This document shows, in pieces, positions 23,500-32,899 of a DNA stretch of 64,000 bases. Where the stretch lies: the NCBI GenBank assembly GCA_017511005.1, contig JAFWLP010000079.1:1-64000 (forward strand), read 5' to 3'. Source of the stretch: Clostridiales bacterium. GTDB lineage: Bacteria > Bacillota > Clostridia > Saccharofermentanales > Saccharofermentanaceae. The number at the start of each line of letters is the position of its first letter. Within the stretch, counting starts at the first letter, position 1. The notes under the pieces are model-generated. The model was given only the letters and a program-made list of their open reading frames with translations. It searched no databases and was not told where the DNA came from. The position numbers and the translations under genes are program-made.

Positions 23500-24972
23500 A
23501 TGTTAAAATATTGCAAAACACTTAGAGGTATTACAGCTGTGTTTTCTTTTTGCATTGCGTTGATCGTTTTACTTATCGGTTTTATGACTTACGGAAGAGT
23601 CGTCGAGAAGATATTCGGACCAGATGACCGGATGACTCCTGCCGTTGAGATCAATGACGGCGTGGACTGCATTCCGATGAAGACATGGAAGGCACTTCTC
23701 ATACAACTTCTGAACATAGCGGGTACCGGTCCGATCTTCGGAGCGCTGATGGGCGCGTGCTTCGGTCCGGTCGTATTCCTGTGGATCGTTTTCGGTTCCA
23801 TACTGGGAGGTGCCGTTCACGACTATATGTGCGGCATGATCTCCGAAAGGCATAAGGGGGCATCGATCGCTGAGCTCTCGGGCATTTATCTCGGGAAACC
23901 GGTGCTGTACATCATGCGTGTTTTCTCGATCCTGCTGCTCCTTCTGACAGGAACCGTGTTCGTGACTTCACCAGCGGCACTGATAGCCAGGCTTACTCCC
24001 GAGTTCCTTGGTAATACATTCTGGATAATCGTCATACTGCTTTACTATATTGCGGCTACTCTGCTTCCCATCGATAAGCTCATCGGAAAACTCTATCCGG
24101 TATTCGGAGTGATACTTATCATTATGGCGGTAAGTATTGCCGGAGCCATGATAATTCTTCCGCAATATACCATACCCGAGATCACTCTTGCCGATCTTCA
24201 TCCGGACGGCCTTCCTGTATGGCCGTTCATGTTCATTACAGTTGCCTGCGGTGCCATATCAGGTTTCCACGCGACCCAGTCCCCGATGATGTCGAAATGC
24301 ATAACGAGCGAGAAGGCCGGAAGGAAAGTGTTCTACGGAGCCATGATAATCGAATCCGTCATCGCTCTTGTCTGGGCTGCCGCAGGTGTTGCATTCTATG
24401 GCGGAACACAGGTTCTCAGTGAAGCTCTGTCGGAAAGCGGACAGTCCGGTGTCGTTTATGAGATCAGCAAACAGATGCTCGGAAATGCCGGAGGAATACT
24501 GGCGATCATCGGTGTCGTCGTATGTCCGATCACATCCGGAGATACTGCTTTCAGGAGTGCGAGACTTATCCTTGCGGAATGGACAAAGCTCGATCAGAAG
24601 AAGATCCTTAACAGGCTGATAATCACGCTTCCTCTTCTTGGTATCGGTGCCGTGCTTACACAGGTTGATTTCAATGTCCTCTGGAGATATTTTTCCTGGA
24701 GCAACCAGACACTTGCGATGATCGCGCTTTGGGTAGCGACGGCATATCTGTTAAAGAATAAAAAGCATAAAACCGCCAGCCTTATGACAGCTCTCCCGGC
24801 ATCATTCATGAGTGCCGTCAGTCTGACATACATTCTCATGGCACCGGAGGGCTTTAAGCTTTCAGCCGATATCGGATATCCCGCAGGCATTGCTTTCGCT
24901 GTTTGTTTATTTGTTGTATACCTGATAATATCTTCCGTGAAAAAGAATAACGGATTATGCAACGGGGTTTGA
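23500..24972 (+). CDS. cstA: Carbon starvation protein A (CstA-type) pyruvate/peptide transporter
   Basis: A 490-residue membrane protein with about thirteen helices. Diagnostic are TYGRVVEKIFGPDDRMTPA at the N-terminus, the block LLNIAGTGPIFGALMGACFGP, GAVHDYMCGMISERHKGASI, and ISGFHATQSPMMSKCI. These are conserved in CstA/YjiY proton-coupled pyruvate and peptide transporters; 490 residues fits the shorter Firmicutes form. No clear RBS precedes ATG 23500, so the start could be revised, but conserved N-terminal residues begin soon after. It shares a divergent intergenic region with the NlpC-like gene. No LytS/LytT-type regulator adjoins it. Confidence 0.85.
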   Translation: MLKYCKTLRGITAVFSFCIALIVLLIGFMTYGRVVEKIFGPDDRMTPAVEINDGVDCIPMKTWKALLIQLLNIAGTGPIFGALMGACFGPVVFLWIVFGSILGGAVHDYMCGMISERHKGASIAELSGIYLGKPVLYIMRVFSILLLLLTGTVFVTSPAALIARLTPEFLGNTFWIIVILLYYIAATLLPIDKLIGKLYPVFGVILIIMAVSIAGAMIILPQYTIPEITLADLHPDGLPVWPFMFITVACGAISGFHATQSPMMSKCITSEKAGRKVFYGAMIIESVIALVWAAAGVAFYGGTQVLSEALSESGQSGVVYEISKQMLGNAGGILAIIGVVVCPITSGDTAFRSARLILAEWTKLDQKKILNRLIITLPLLGIGAVLTQVDFNVLWRYFSWSNQTLAMIALWVATAYLLKNKKHKTASLMTALPASFMSAVSLTYILMAPEGFKLSADIGYPAGIAFAVCLFVVYLIISSVKKNNGLCNGV

Positions 24973-24985
24973 AAGGGGAATAGCA

Positions 24986-25966
24986 ATGATCAGATTTATT
25001 GAAGATCCTGATGAGCGCAGGAAGATCTCGCGCCTGGTCCTAGAGTCACTGACAGACTGGTTTGAAGTTGAGGAGAGCAGGGAAAACTATATTAAGGAAT
25101 CTGCGGATCAGCCTTTTTGGGCTGCGGTCGATAACGATGAACCCGCAGGTTTTCTCTGTCTCAAGGAAACGGGAAATTCGACTGTTGAACTTGCGGTAAT
25201 GGGTGTCCGCAAAGAATATCACAGGAAGGGCTACGGGAGACGTCTTTTCGATGCTGCAAGGGATTATGCCGTTATGAAAGGTTATTCCTTTATGCAGGTC
25301 AAGACCGTGCGTTCCGGAATGTATGAAGATTACGACATAACCAATAAGTTCTATGTCAGCGTCGGGTTCAGGGAGCTTGAAGTCCTTGAGGAATACTGGG
25401 ATAAGGACAATCCCTGCCAGATATACGTCATGAACCTTAAGAGTGCGATCAATACCATTGCTTCAAGGCACAGTTACCGCGGCAGGTTCCTTGAGGAACC
25501 CGTTCCCAGGGAAGATCTTGAGATAATAGCACGGGCAGGTGTTAATGCGCCTTCGGGATGCAATAAACAGACTACCGATCTGATCGTTGTGGATGATCCG
25601 GATGTGCTTGCGCGCATCAAGTCACTGATCGATCCTCCGGTGGCACAGACCGCGCCCGCCATGATAGTTGTTCTTTCAAGGCGGATAAACGCGTACCGCG
25701 ACAAGTGCTTTGCCACACAGGATTATTCGGCGGCAATTGAGAATATGCTCCTCGCGATCGTTGAACTCGGATATCAGAGCTGCTGGTACGAAGGCCATAT
25801 CACTGATGACGACCGCATCTGCGACAAGATAGCGGACGTTCTCGGAGTGCCGGAAGGATACGGCGTCGTATGTGTTCTGCCTGTCGGCAAAGCTCTTGAT
25901 GATTTCCATGCGCCGTCCAAAAAGCCTTTCGGTGAGCGGGTACGCTTCAATCATTTTGGAGACTAA
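24986..25966 (+). CDS. GNAT acetyltransferase fused to nitroreductase-like domain
   Basis: A 326-residue fusion. Residues 1-150 are a GNAT domain: the acetyl-CoA loop VRKEYHRKGYGRRLF (about 75-90) and KFYVSVGFRELEVLEEYW. Residues about 155-326 are a nitroreductase-type flavoprotein: HSYRGRFLEEPVPREDLEII with the FMN-binding Arg, then GVNAPSGCNKQT, and the final GVPEGYGVVCVLPVGK. Both are commonplace alone, the combination is not. FMN enzymes of this group reduce nitro or quinone compounds. RBS AAAGGGG precedes ATG 24986. No neighbour tells the substrate. Confidence 0.78.
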   Translation: MIRFIEDPDERRKISRLVLESLTDWFEVEESRENYIKESADQPFWAAVDNDEPAGFLCLKETGNSTVELAVMGVRKEYHRKGYGRRLFDAARDYAVMKGYSFMQVKTVRSGMYEDYDITNKFYVSVGFRELEVLEEYWDKDNPCQIYVMNLKSAINTIASRHSYRGRFLEEPVPREDLEIIARAGVNAPSGCNKQTTDLIVVDDPDVLARIKSLIDPPVAQTAPAMIVVLSRRINAYRDKCFATQDYSAAIENMLLAIVELGYQSCWYEGHITDDDRICDKIADVLGVPEGYGVVCVLPVGKALDDFHAPSKKPFGERVRFNHFGD

Positions 25967-25981
25967 TGATATAATCCTGCC

Positions 25982-26413
25982 ATGGAAGTTTTACGCGCTG
26001 AAGCAGAATGGCAGAGAGCCGGTGCATACTCCGTCAGGATAGAGGGTATGAACCGCCGGCATCATATATCGCTCAGAGAAGAGTTCGATGAGCATGACTG
26101 CGATGGAACGAGATACATCGTCCTTCTTGATGACGGATATCCTGTCGCAACCTGCCGGTTCTATGAGACAGACGGAATGTCTGTCATTCTCGGACGTGTG
26201 GTGGTTCTTCCGGAATATAGGGGCCGGAAACTGGGAATCAGGGTCGTGACCGAAGCTGAAGAATGGATAAAAGAACTGGGATATAAGGAGATCAGGATCG
26301 ACAGCAGACTGGAGACGACCGGGTTTTACGAGAAACTCGGATATATGCATACGGATGATACCGTGATCAGAAGCGGAAGCTTTGACTGCGTGAGAATGAA
26401 AAAGATCCTGTAA
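25982..26413 (+). CDS. GNAT-family N-acetyltransferase
   Basis: A 143-residue acetyltransferase of the ElaA-like type: ATCRFYETDGMSVILGRVVVLPEYRGRKLG holds beta-4 and the R-G-x-x-[IL]-G acetyl-CoA loop (about residues 52-82), with the conserved RIDSRLETTGFYEKLGY end. Substrate unknown. TATAAT lies only 6 bp ahead of ATG 25982 and no RBS is present, so it may be translated from a leaderless mRNA, or from the upstream gene. It is 9 bp before the response regulator gene. Confidence 0.85.
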   Translation: MEVLRAEAEWQRAGAYSVRIEGMNRRHHISLREEFDEHDCDGTRYIVLLDDGYPVATCRFYETDGMSVILGRVVVLPEYRGRKLGIRVVTEAEEWIKELGYKEIRIDSRLETTGFYEKLGYMHTDDTVIRSGSFDCVRMKKIL

Positions 26414-26421
26414 GGGTATTT

Positions 26422-27096
26422 ATGTATAAGATCTATATTATTGAAGATGACAAAGGAATAGCGGACGGCATTACGGCATGCCTTGGCAACTGGGGCATGG
26501 AAGGCCGTGTGGTCTCTGATTTCATGAAAGTGATGGAAGAGGTTGAGGCTTACGGTCCGCACCTTATTATCCTTGACATCACGCTGCCATATATGGGCGG
26601 ATATCACTGGTGCAAGGAGATCAGGAAGACGAGTCAGGTGCCTATAATCTTTATTTCTTCTGCCACAGACAATATGAATATAGTCATGGCGATAAACATG
26701 GGTGCCGATGATTTCATTGCCAAGCCTTTTGACCAGAGTGTGCTTATCGCCAAAGTCACGGCACTTCTGAGAAGGACTTACGATTTCAGCCAGGCATCGA
26801 ACACGCTTGAAGCCGCAGGCGCGGTCCTTAACACAAATAACAACAGGCTCTCTTTCAACGGAACGGAGATCGACCTTGCAAGGAACGAGTACAAGATCCT
26901 CCTGACGCTTATGCAGAACAAGAATAAGGTCGTCAGCCGCGAGAAACTCATGGAGGCTTTGTGGGAGACCGACTGCTATGTTGATGAGAACACTCTGACC
27001 GTGAATGTCGGCAGGCTCCGGAAGACTTTGGAGAGCATCGGGCTTAAAGATCTCATCAAGACCAGATTCGGAGTCGGATATATCCTGGAGGACTGA
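26422..27096 (+). CDS. OmpR-family response regulator (BceR-like)
   Basis: A 224-residue regulator. The receiver domain (1-120) has acidic EDD (8-10), phosphoacceptor Asp52 in IILDITLP, and Lys101 in FIAKPF. The C-terminal winged helix (about 130-224) includes RNEYKILLTLMQNKNKVVSR and VGRLRKTL. It is followed by, and overlaps by one base, a sensor kinase of the intramembrane-sensing type, and then an FtsX-type ABC exporter. This is the BceRS-BceAB layout of antimicrobial peptide detoxification. The DNA site is probably the dyad at 28106-28123. Confidence 0.88.
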   Translation: MYKIYIIEDDKGIADGITACLGNWGMEGRVVSDFMKVMEEVEAYGPHLIILDITLPYMGGYHWCKEIRKTSQVPIIFISSATDNMNIVMAINMGADDFIAKPFDQSVLIAKVTALLRRTYDFSQASNTLEAAGAVLNTNNNRLSFNGTEIDLARNEYKILLTLMQNKNKVVSREKLMEALWETDCYVDENTLTVNVGRLRKTLESIGLKDLIKTRFGVGYILED

Positions 27097-28052
27097 TGCT
27101 GAAAGATTATCTCAGATCCAGGGTAAAGGTCATAATCCTTCTGACCGTGGTCGAGGGTTTGTTCGCATCCTCGTATCTGCTCTTCGATATGCCTGCTGTA
27201 ACAGTGTTATATCCTTTGTTTCTAAGCATTCTGGTCATTTTGGCTGCGGGGACCGCTGACTTTCTGATAACGCTTAACAAGCATAAGAAACTGACCCGGA
27301 GAGAGATACCGGGCACTTCTGATCTTCTCGAAAAAGATTATCAGGAGATAATCAGCAGGCTCAAGGAAGAGGAGGAGTTTTCCCGCCGGAAGTCAACTTC
27401 GGATTATAACAACATGGTCGAATACTATACCGTGTGGGCTCATCAGATAAAGACGCCCATCGCGTCGATGAGACTTCAGCTTCAGTCAGATGATTCGGAG
27501 CTTTCAAGACGTCTTGACGGTGACCTCACAAGGATAGAGGAATACGTCGGGATGGTCCTGGCTTTCCTGAGACTTGATTCGGACAGCACCGATTACGTGA
27601 TAAAGGAGATAAGCCTTGATGACGTAATAAGACCTGCCATAAGAAAGTTTGCCAGGGACTTCATATCCAAGAAGCTTACGATGGATTATGAACCTGCGGA
27701 TGCCAGGGTGCTTTCCGATGAGAAGTGGTTATCATTCGTTATCGAGCAGGTCATATCCAATGCCGTTAAATATACTGCGAACGGCGGAATAAGGATCTAT
27801 ATGGGTGATCCGGGAATACTTGTCATAGAAGATTCCGGGATCGGGATAAGCGCAGAAGATCTGCCCAGGATATTCGAGAACGGTTATACCGGTTTTAACG
27901 GCCGTGAAGACAAACGCGCCAGCGGCATAGGTCTTTATCTCTGCAAGCGTGTCTGTGATAATCTCGGTCACGGGATAACTGCGGAATCAACGCCCGGAAA
28001 GGGAACAAAGATATTATTGGATCTTAACAGGAAAAAGATCGGTATCGAGTAA
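27096..28052 (+). CDS. Intramembrane-sensing histidine kinase (BceS-like)
   Basis: A 318-residue kinase with two closely spaced N-terminal helices (about 12-30 and 36-58) and almost no outer loop, typical of BceS-type kinases that sense via the partner ABC transporter. The H-box is HQIKTPI with His116; the N-box is FVIEQVISNAVKYT; the G1 and G2 boxes are IEDSGIGI and ASGIGLYLCK. It overlaps the response regulator by one base (TGATG-type coupling) and lies 150 bp before the ABC pair. The signal would be a cell-wall-active peptide bound to BceAB. Known for the family; inferred here. Confidence 0.88.
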   Translation: MLKDYLRSRVKVIILLTVVEGLFASSYLLFDMPAVTVLYPLFLSILVILAAGTADFLITLNKHKKLTRREIPGTSDLLEKDYQEIISRLKEEEEFSRRKSTSDYNNMVEYYTVWAHQIKTPIASMRLQLQSDDSELSRRLDGDLTRIEEYVGMVLAFLRLDSDSTDYVIKEISLDDVIRPAIRKFARDFISKKLTMDYEPADARVLSDEKWLSFVIEQVISNAVKYTANGGIRIYMGDPGILVIEDSGIGISAEDLPRIFENGYTGFNGREDKRASGIGLYLCKRVCDNLGHGITAESTPGKGTKILLDLNRKKIGIE

Positions 28053-28105
28053 TGCTGAAAGAAGAGTATCCCATTGCCGTAATGTTTCCTGACAGGATCC
28101 GTAAA

Positions 28106-28123
28106 TGTGACATTCATGTTAGT
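28106..28123 (+). promoter_or_regulatory. Candidate BceR-binding dyad
   Basis: TGACA (28108-28112), four bases, TGTTA (28117-28121): close to the family BceR box TNACA-N4-TGTAA/TGTCA. It lies about 80 bp upstream of the ABC ATPase start codon, in the gap between kinase and transporter genes where BceR boxes are found. One mismatch from a perfect dyad. Confidence 0.5.
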
Positions 28124-28204
28124 TTTTCGTAAGCACATCCTAAGGAATGCATCAAAGCCTTTCAATATACTTGGGCTATCCTGAATGTGAAAGGAAGTTT
28201 TGTC

Positions 28205-28966
28205 ATGAGTTTGCTCGAAGCAAAGAATATCAGAAAAGTATATAAGACAAGATTTGGAGGTGCTTCCGTAGAGGCATTGAAAAATGTCAGCTTTACGGTC
28301 GAAAATGGTGAGTATGTCGCGATCATGGGTGAATCCGGATCAGGAAAGACAACGCTGCTCAATATCCTTGCCGCACTTGATAAAGCGACTGAGGGAACGG
28401 TTATCCTTGACGGCATGGACCTTTCCAAGGTTAAGGAAAAGAACGTTGCCCAGTTCAGAAGGGATAATCTCGGATTTGTATTCCAGGAGTTCAATCTTCT
28501 CGATACTTTCTCCATTGAAGACAATATCTATCTTCCGCTGGTTCTGGCAGGCAAAAAGCATTCCGAGATGAAGGAAAGACTCGACAACATTTCCGGAACG
28601 CTGGGCATAAGCGATCTGCTGAAGAAATATCCGTATGAGGTATCAGGCGGACAGAAACAGAGAGCGGCTGTTGCAAGAGCGCTTATCACGAACCCGCGCA
28701 TCATCCTTGCCGATGAGCCTACCGGAGCACTGGATTCCAAGTCATCCGATGAACTCCTTGCGCTTTTCAAAAAGGTCAATCAGATGGGACAGACGGTCCT
28801 CATGGTCACGCACTCTACAAAAGCGGCATCGAATGCGTCACGTGTTCTGTTCATAAAAGACGGTACGATCTTCCATCAGATCTATAAGGGGGAATCCACC
28901 GACCGGCAGATGTATCAGAAGATCAGCGATACGCTGACGCTTCTCGCGCAGGGAGGTGACAAGTAA
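28205..28966 (+). CDS. ABC transporter ATP-binding protein (BceA-like)
   Basis: A 253-residue ATPase: Walker A GESGSGKTT (42-50), Q-loop QEFN, signature SGGQ (147-150), Walker B IILADEP (166-172), D-loop ALDS, His switch THS. It is the MacB/LolD-type group that pairs with FtsX-type permeases. AAGGAAG lies 8 bp before ATG 28205; an in-frame GTG upstream lies inside that site. The stop TAA overlaps the permease ATG by one base. It powers the release of target peptide from lipid carriers and is needed for signal relay to BceS. Confidence 0.88.
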   Translation: MSLLEAKNIRKVYKTRFGGASVEALKNVSFTVENGEYVAIMGESGSGKTTLLNILAALDKATEGTVILDGMDLSKVKEKNVAQFRRDNLGFVFQEFNLLDTFSIEDNIYLPLVLAGKKHSEMKERLDNISGTLGISDLLKKYPYEVSGGQKQRAAVARALITNPRIILADEPTGALDSKSSDELLALFKKVNQMGQTVLMVTHSTKAASNASRVLFIKDGTIFHQIYKGESTDRQMYQKISDTLTLLAQGGDK

Positions 28967-30996
28967 TGAAGGCCGGTTTCTATCCCAGGATGGCCGTAAG
29001 CGGTATGCGCAAGAACGGCCGTCTCTATCTGCCTTACATAGTGGCATGTATCCTTATGGTCGCGGTGTTTTACATCATGCATCTGCTTGGTTACTCCGAG
29101 ATGCTCGAGAACTTTGAGGGTGCCGGGACAGCAAGGGACATTTTAAAGCTCGGAACAACGGTAATGGCTGTTTTCGGAACAATTTTCCTGTTCTATACAC
29201 AGTCGACTCTTATCAAGGGAAGACTCAAGGAATTCGGACTATACAGCGTTCTCGGTATGAACAGGGGAAACCTTGGAAAGATAATCTTTTTCGAGACGGT
29301 TATAACATGGCTCATATCCGTTGCAGGCGGAATTGCAGCCGGAATCGGTTTCTCAAAACTTGCAGAACTCGGCTTCAGGAAAATGATCGGTCTTGACTCA
29401 AGCTATAAGTTCATCATCAGCGGCCAGTCCGTGTTTTTTACCGTTATCGTTTACACTTTTATTTTCTTTCTTATCTATCTTAATGCCGTGAGGCAGGTGA
29501 GATTCTCAAGAACGATCAGCCTCATCAATTCCGATAAAACAGGCGAGAAACCTCCGAAGGCAAACTGGTTCATAGGTCTTCTCGGACTGCTTACCCTCAT
29601 GTCCGGATATGTTATTGCGATTAAGATAGAGCAGCCGTTATCCGCAATGATATGGTTCTTTATCGCAGTTATACTCATAATCATCGGGACATACCTTGTG
29701 CTGATCGCAGGCTCTGTCCTGCTCTGCAGGATCCTTCAGAAGAATAAGAAATACTATTACAGGACGGATCACTTCGTATCCGTATCCTCCATGGCATACA
29801 GGATGAAGAGAAACGGGGCGGGACTTGCTTCCATCTGCATCCTTCTTACCATGATCCTCGTAATGATGTCATCGACTTCCGCTCTTTACATAAACAGGGA
29901 AGAGAATCTCCGCAATCACTATCCTAGACAGATCAACTGTACCGCGAGCAATGACGGTTTCTCGGACAGCTATGGTGAAGTGGTCGAAAAGATAAAGGAA
30001 GATGTTGATCTGAAGACAGCGGAATACGGTGCTGAGATCATAGACAGCTACATATATACGACATGCTATGTCAGCGGGTATTTTGAGAACGGCAGACTGC
30101 GTCTGGATATCGATCCGCTGAATAATCTGACGACTATCGATTTCGATAAAGTCGTGCAGGCGTATTTCTTTGATGTGGATGACTACAACAGAATGACCGG
30201 AAACAATGAAGTCTTATCTGCAGGTGAAGTTCTGGTCGGTGTTGAAGGCAATGTTGCTTTTGGCAAAGAACTGATCATCGGCGATGAATCTTTCGAGGTT
30301 GCGAAAAAGATCAATTACAGACAGGGCGATTTCAGACATGTGCTTATGAATACGGTCGTCTCGACGCTCTTCGTCATCGTTGATGACCTTGGGGATGTTG
30401 CATCGTGTTATAACGGTTATGCCGACACCAACGGCAATCCGATGCTCGTGTGGGAATGGCACTATTCCTTTGACACCGGGCTTGATGAGGCTAAACAGAT
30501 GGAACTCGGCAAGCTGCTCAATGATCATATCCGTGATGAACTCTGGCAGCAGGAATTCTGGGGTGTCCGCTGTGAGAGCAGGGAGGATCAGCGCAGTGAT
30601 TTCGTCAGGACTTTCGGAGGACTCTTCTTCCTGGGGATCCTTCTCAGTGTTGTCTTCCTCGTCTCATGTGTGCTCATAATCTACTACAAGCAGATCTCGG
30701 AAGGATTCGAAGACCAGTCCAGGTTCGGCATCATGCAGAAGGTTGGAATGACAAAAGAGAACATCAGGAAGAGCATCAACTCGCAGATGCTCACGGTATT
30801 CCTCATCCCGATCATGTTCGCATGCGTTCACCTTGCTGCGGTACTGCCGATCATCCATAAGCTCCTGATGCTTTTCGGACATAACAATATCCCGCTGCTC
30901 CTGATCTGTGCGGGAATATGCGTTCTGATCTGCGGACTGTTCTACGCTTCGATATATAAGGTAACGTCGAACGCTTATTACAGGATCGTATCGTAA
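28966..30996 (+). CDS. FtsX-type ABC permease (BceB-like)
   Basis: A 676-residue permease with about ten helices: two at the N-terminus, an FtsX domain near 55-170, four more helices to about 310, a large extracellular domain of roughly 220 residues (NREENLRNHYPRQIN and on to about 535) and a second FtsX block with the last helices (LGILLSVVFLVSCVLIIYYKQI). The large loop between helices 7 and 8 is the hallmark of BceB/VraG permeases, which bind bacitracin-, nisin- or mersacidin-like peptides. It overlaps the ATPase by one base. Confidence 0.86.
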   Translation: MKAGFYPRMAVSGMRKNGRLYLPYIVACILMVAVFYIMHLLGYSEMLENFEGAGTARDILKLGTTVMAVFGTIFLFYTQSTLIKGRLKEFGLYSVLGMNRGNLGKIIFFETVITWLISVAGGIAAGIGFSKLAELGFRKMIGLDSSYKFIISGQSVFFTVIVYTFIFFLIYLNAVRQVRFSRTISLINSDKTGEKPPKANWFIGLLGLLTLMSGYVIAIKIEQPLSAMIWFFIAVILIIIGTYLVLIAGSVLLCRILQKNKKYYYRTDHFVSVSSMAYRMKRNGAGLASICILLTMILVMMSSTSALYINREENLRNHYPRQINCTASNDGFSDSYGEVVEKIKEDVDLKTAEYGAEIIDSYIYTTCYVSGYFENGRLRLDIDPLNNLTTIDFDKVVQAYFFDVDDYNRMTGNNEVLSAGEVLVGVEGNVAFGKELIIGDESFEVAKKINYRQGDFRHVLMNTVVSTLFVIVDDLGDVASCYNGYADTNGNPMLVWEWHYSFDTGLDEAKQMELGKLLNDHIRDELWQQEFWGVRCESREDQRSDFVRTFGGLFFLGILLSVVFLVSCVLIIYYKQISEGFEDQSRFGIMQKVGMTKENIRKSINSQMLTVFLIPIMFACVHLAAVLPIIHKLLMLFGHNNIPLLLICAGICVLICGLFYASIYKVTSNAYYRIVS

Positions 30997-31073
30997 TGGC
31001 AGTCAGCTAAAGTTCCCGCGATACTTGTTCATATTATTGGTATAATATGTAATCATCGACGGAGGAACGAAAA

Positions 31074-32783
31074 ATGCTGAAGTTTCTTGGAAGAGGTTCT
31101 GCTTTTACCGATGAGCACAATAGTGCGTATTTCATTGTGAATGATGAGCTTGTGCTCGTGGATTGCCCTATGAGTGCATTCCTGAGATTAAATGATAAGA
31201 ATCTTGCTCTGTATGATCATATCTATGTCATGGTTACGCATACGCACGGCGATCATGCCGGCGGCATAGGAATGCTGATCGATCTTTTGCAGTTTTCCGT
31301 TAAGACACCGATAACGATCGTTGCTCCTTCAAAAGACGTTGAAGCCGATCTGTTCTACTATCTTTCGAGGGTGGAAGGCTGCAACAGTGCCTGGTACGAG
31401 CTTATAAGTGTGGATGATCTCGAGAAGGACTGGTTCATCTGTTCCATACCGACGACGCATACCGAGGAGCTTGAGGGCAAGTGCTTCGGATACTGCTTCT
31501 CGGTAGAGGGAAAAAAGATTATCTACACCGGTGACACGAACACCATTCTTCCTTTTGAACCGTATCTGGAGAGCGGAGCATATCTTTATACAGAGATATC
31601 CGCTTACAAGACGGCAGTTCATCTTTATTGCAGTGACATGGTCCGGAAGATCACGGATTATGTAAGCTCTGGCGTTCATGTTTATCTGATGCATATGGAT
31701 GATGAGAAGCGCATAGCCCAGGTAATGAAGGATACCGGCGCGGAGTTCGCGCCGCTGGAGCAGGGCGGATCGACTCTTGAAGACAACAGCAGAATGCTGA
31801 GGAATATTTTCGATATATCGGACAGCCTTTATAAGGATATGTTCATGAACAACAGCCGGGATCACGCTCTTCTGTTCTCTTATATAACCGAACTTGGTAA
31901 GACCCTTGTTGATGCTGACCGTGCGAGTTTCTGGAAATGGGATAAGAGAAAGCATCAGTTATGGACGATGTCCGCCACGGGTGTGGAGAAGATCGCCATT
32001 CCGGATGACACCGGCCTTGTAGGCAAGGCGTTGCGTGCAAAGAAACCTGTCATTACCAATGATCCGTATTCGGATCCTGATTTCAACAAGGAGATCGATA
32101 TCAGCACCGGTTATACCACAAGGTCTGTCCTTGTCCTTCCTGTTGCCGATGTCAACGGTGATTTCATAGGAGCATTGCAGCTGATAAACAAGAACGACAG
32201 TAACGGTTTTGACGATGAGGCGGACCCAAAGAAACTGTCTCTTGCCGCACTGGTCTGCGGTATCGCGCTTGAGTCTGAGACATTCCTTGAGGATTCACAC
32301 CACGACAGACTTACCGGTCTCAGGAACAGAATGGGTTTTTATTTCGACTTCGGAAGCAAGTACAGGGATTATCTCATTCCGGGTTCGGGAAAGAAGATGG
32401 CAGTATTCATCAGCGACATTGATAAGTTCAAGCGCGTCAATGATACATACGGTCATAATGCCGGTGACGATGTCCTCAGGTTTACCGCAGATCTTCTTGA
32501 GTCCTCATGCGGTGACAATGAGAGCGTTTACCGTTGGGGCGGCGAGGAGTTTGTCATGGTGCTGCGCGACACGGATCTTGAAGGAGCGGTCCGTAAAGCT
32601 GAAGAGATCAGGGTAAAGCTCCTGGGATCGGATATCGAAGCTGACGGCAATACCATAAGATGCACAATGAGTTTTGGTTGTTCTTTCTTCGATCCGTCAA
32701 AGGCCATTGAAGAAAACATCAGTGAAGCGGACGGAAAGCTCTATACCGCAAAAGAGACCGGAAGAAACAAAGTCTGCAGTTAG
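31074..32783 (+). CDS. MBL-fold hydrolase fused to GAF and GGDEF (diguanylate cyclase)
   Basis: A 569-residue fusion. Residues 1-230 are a metallo-beta-lactamase fold with THTHGDH (55-61), IPTTHTEE (near 136-143) and YTGDTN, the zinc-binding pattern. Residues about 255-400 are a GAF domain (DADRASFWKW, DTGLVGKALRAKKPVI, LVLPV). Residues about 410-569 are a diguanylate cyclase with GGEEF (489-493) and an RxxD-type inhibitory site not obvious. It may make c-di-GMP when the GAF domain is occupied; the MBL part may hydrolyse or bind a ligand. A rare combination. CGGAGGA lies 9 bp before the ATG. Enzyme activity is inferred. Confidence 0.8.
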   Translation: MLKFLGRGSAFTDEHNSAYFIVNDELVLVDCPMSAFLRLNDKNLALYDHIYVMVTHTHGDHAGGIGMLIDLLQFSVKTPITIVAPSKDVEADLFYYLSRVEGCNSAWYELISVDDLEKDWFICSIPTTHTEELEGKCFGYCFSVEGKKIIYTGDTNTILPFEPYLESGAYLYTEISAYKTAVHLYCSDMVRKITDYVSSGVHVYLMHMDDEKRIAQVMKDTGAEFAPLEQGGSTLEDNSRMLRNIFDISDSLYKDMFMNNSRDHALLFSYITELGKTLVDADRASFWKWDKRKHQLWTMSATGVEKIAIPDDTGLVGKALRAKKPVITNDPYSDPDFNKEIDISTGYTTRSVLVLPVADVNGDFIGALQLINKNDSNGFDDEADPKKLSLAALVCGIALESETFLEDSHHDRLTGLRNRMGFYFDFGSKYRDYLIPGSGKKMAVFISDIDKFKRVNDTYGHNAGDDVLRFTADLLESSCGDNESVYRWGGEEFVMVLRDTDLEGAVRKAEEIRVKLLGSDIEADGNTIRCTMSFGCSFFDPSKAIEENISEADGKLYTAKETGRNKVCS

Positions 32784-32834
32784 AAAACAATTGTAAAAAA
32801 TAATTTATTGATGTACTATCTATGCAAATCAAAG

Positions 32835-32861
32835 ACCTGTGCTAAATAACACGGGTTTTTT
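32835..32861 (+). terminator. Terminator after the MBL-GAF-GGDEF gene
   Basis: ACCTGTG (32835-32841) pairs with CACGGGT (32850-32856, one G-T pair) and runs into six T. An AT-rich stretch precedes it. Confidence 0.75.
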
Positions 32862-32899
32862 GTTAATGAATAAGGTTTAGATCTACAGGAGGAAAGAAC

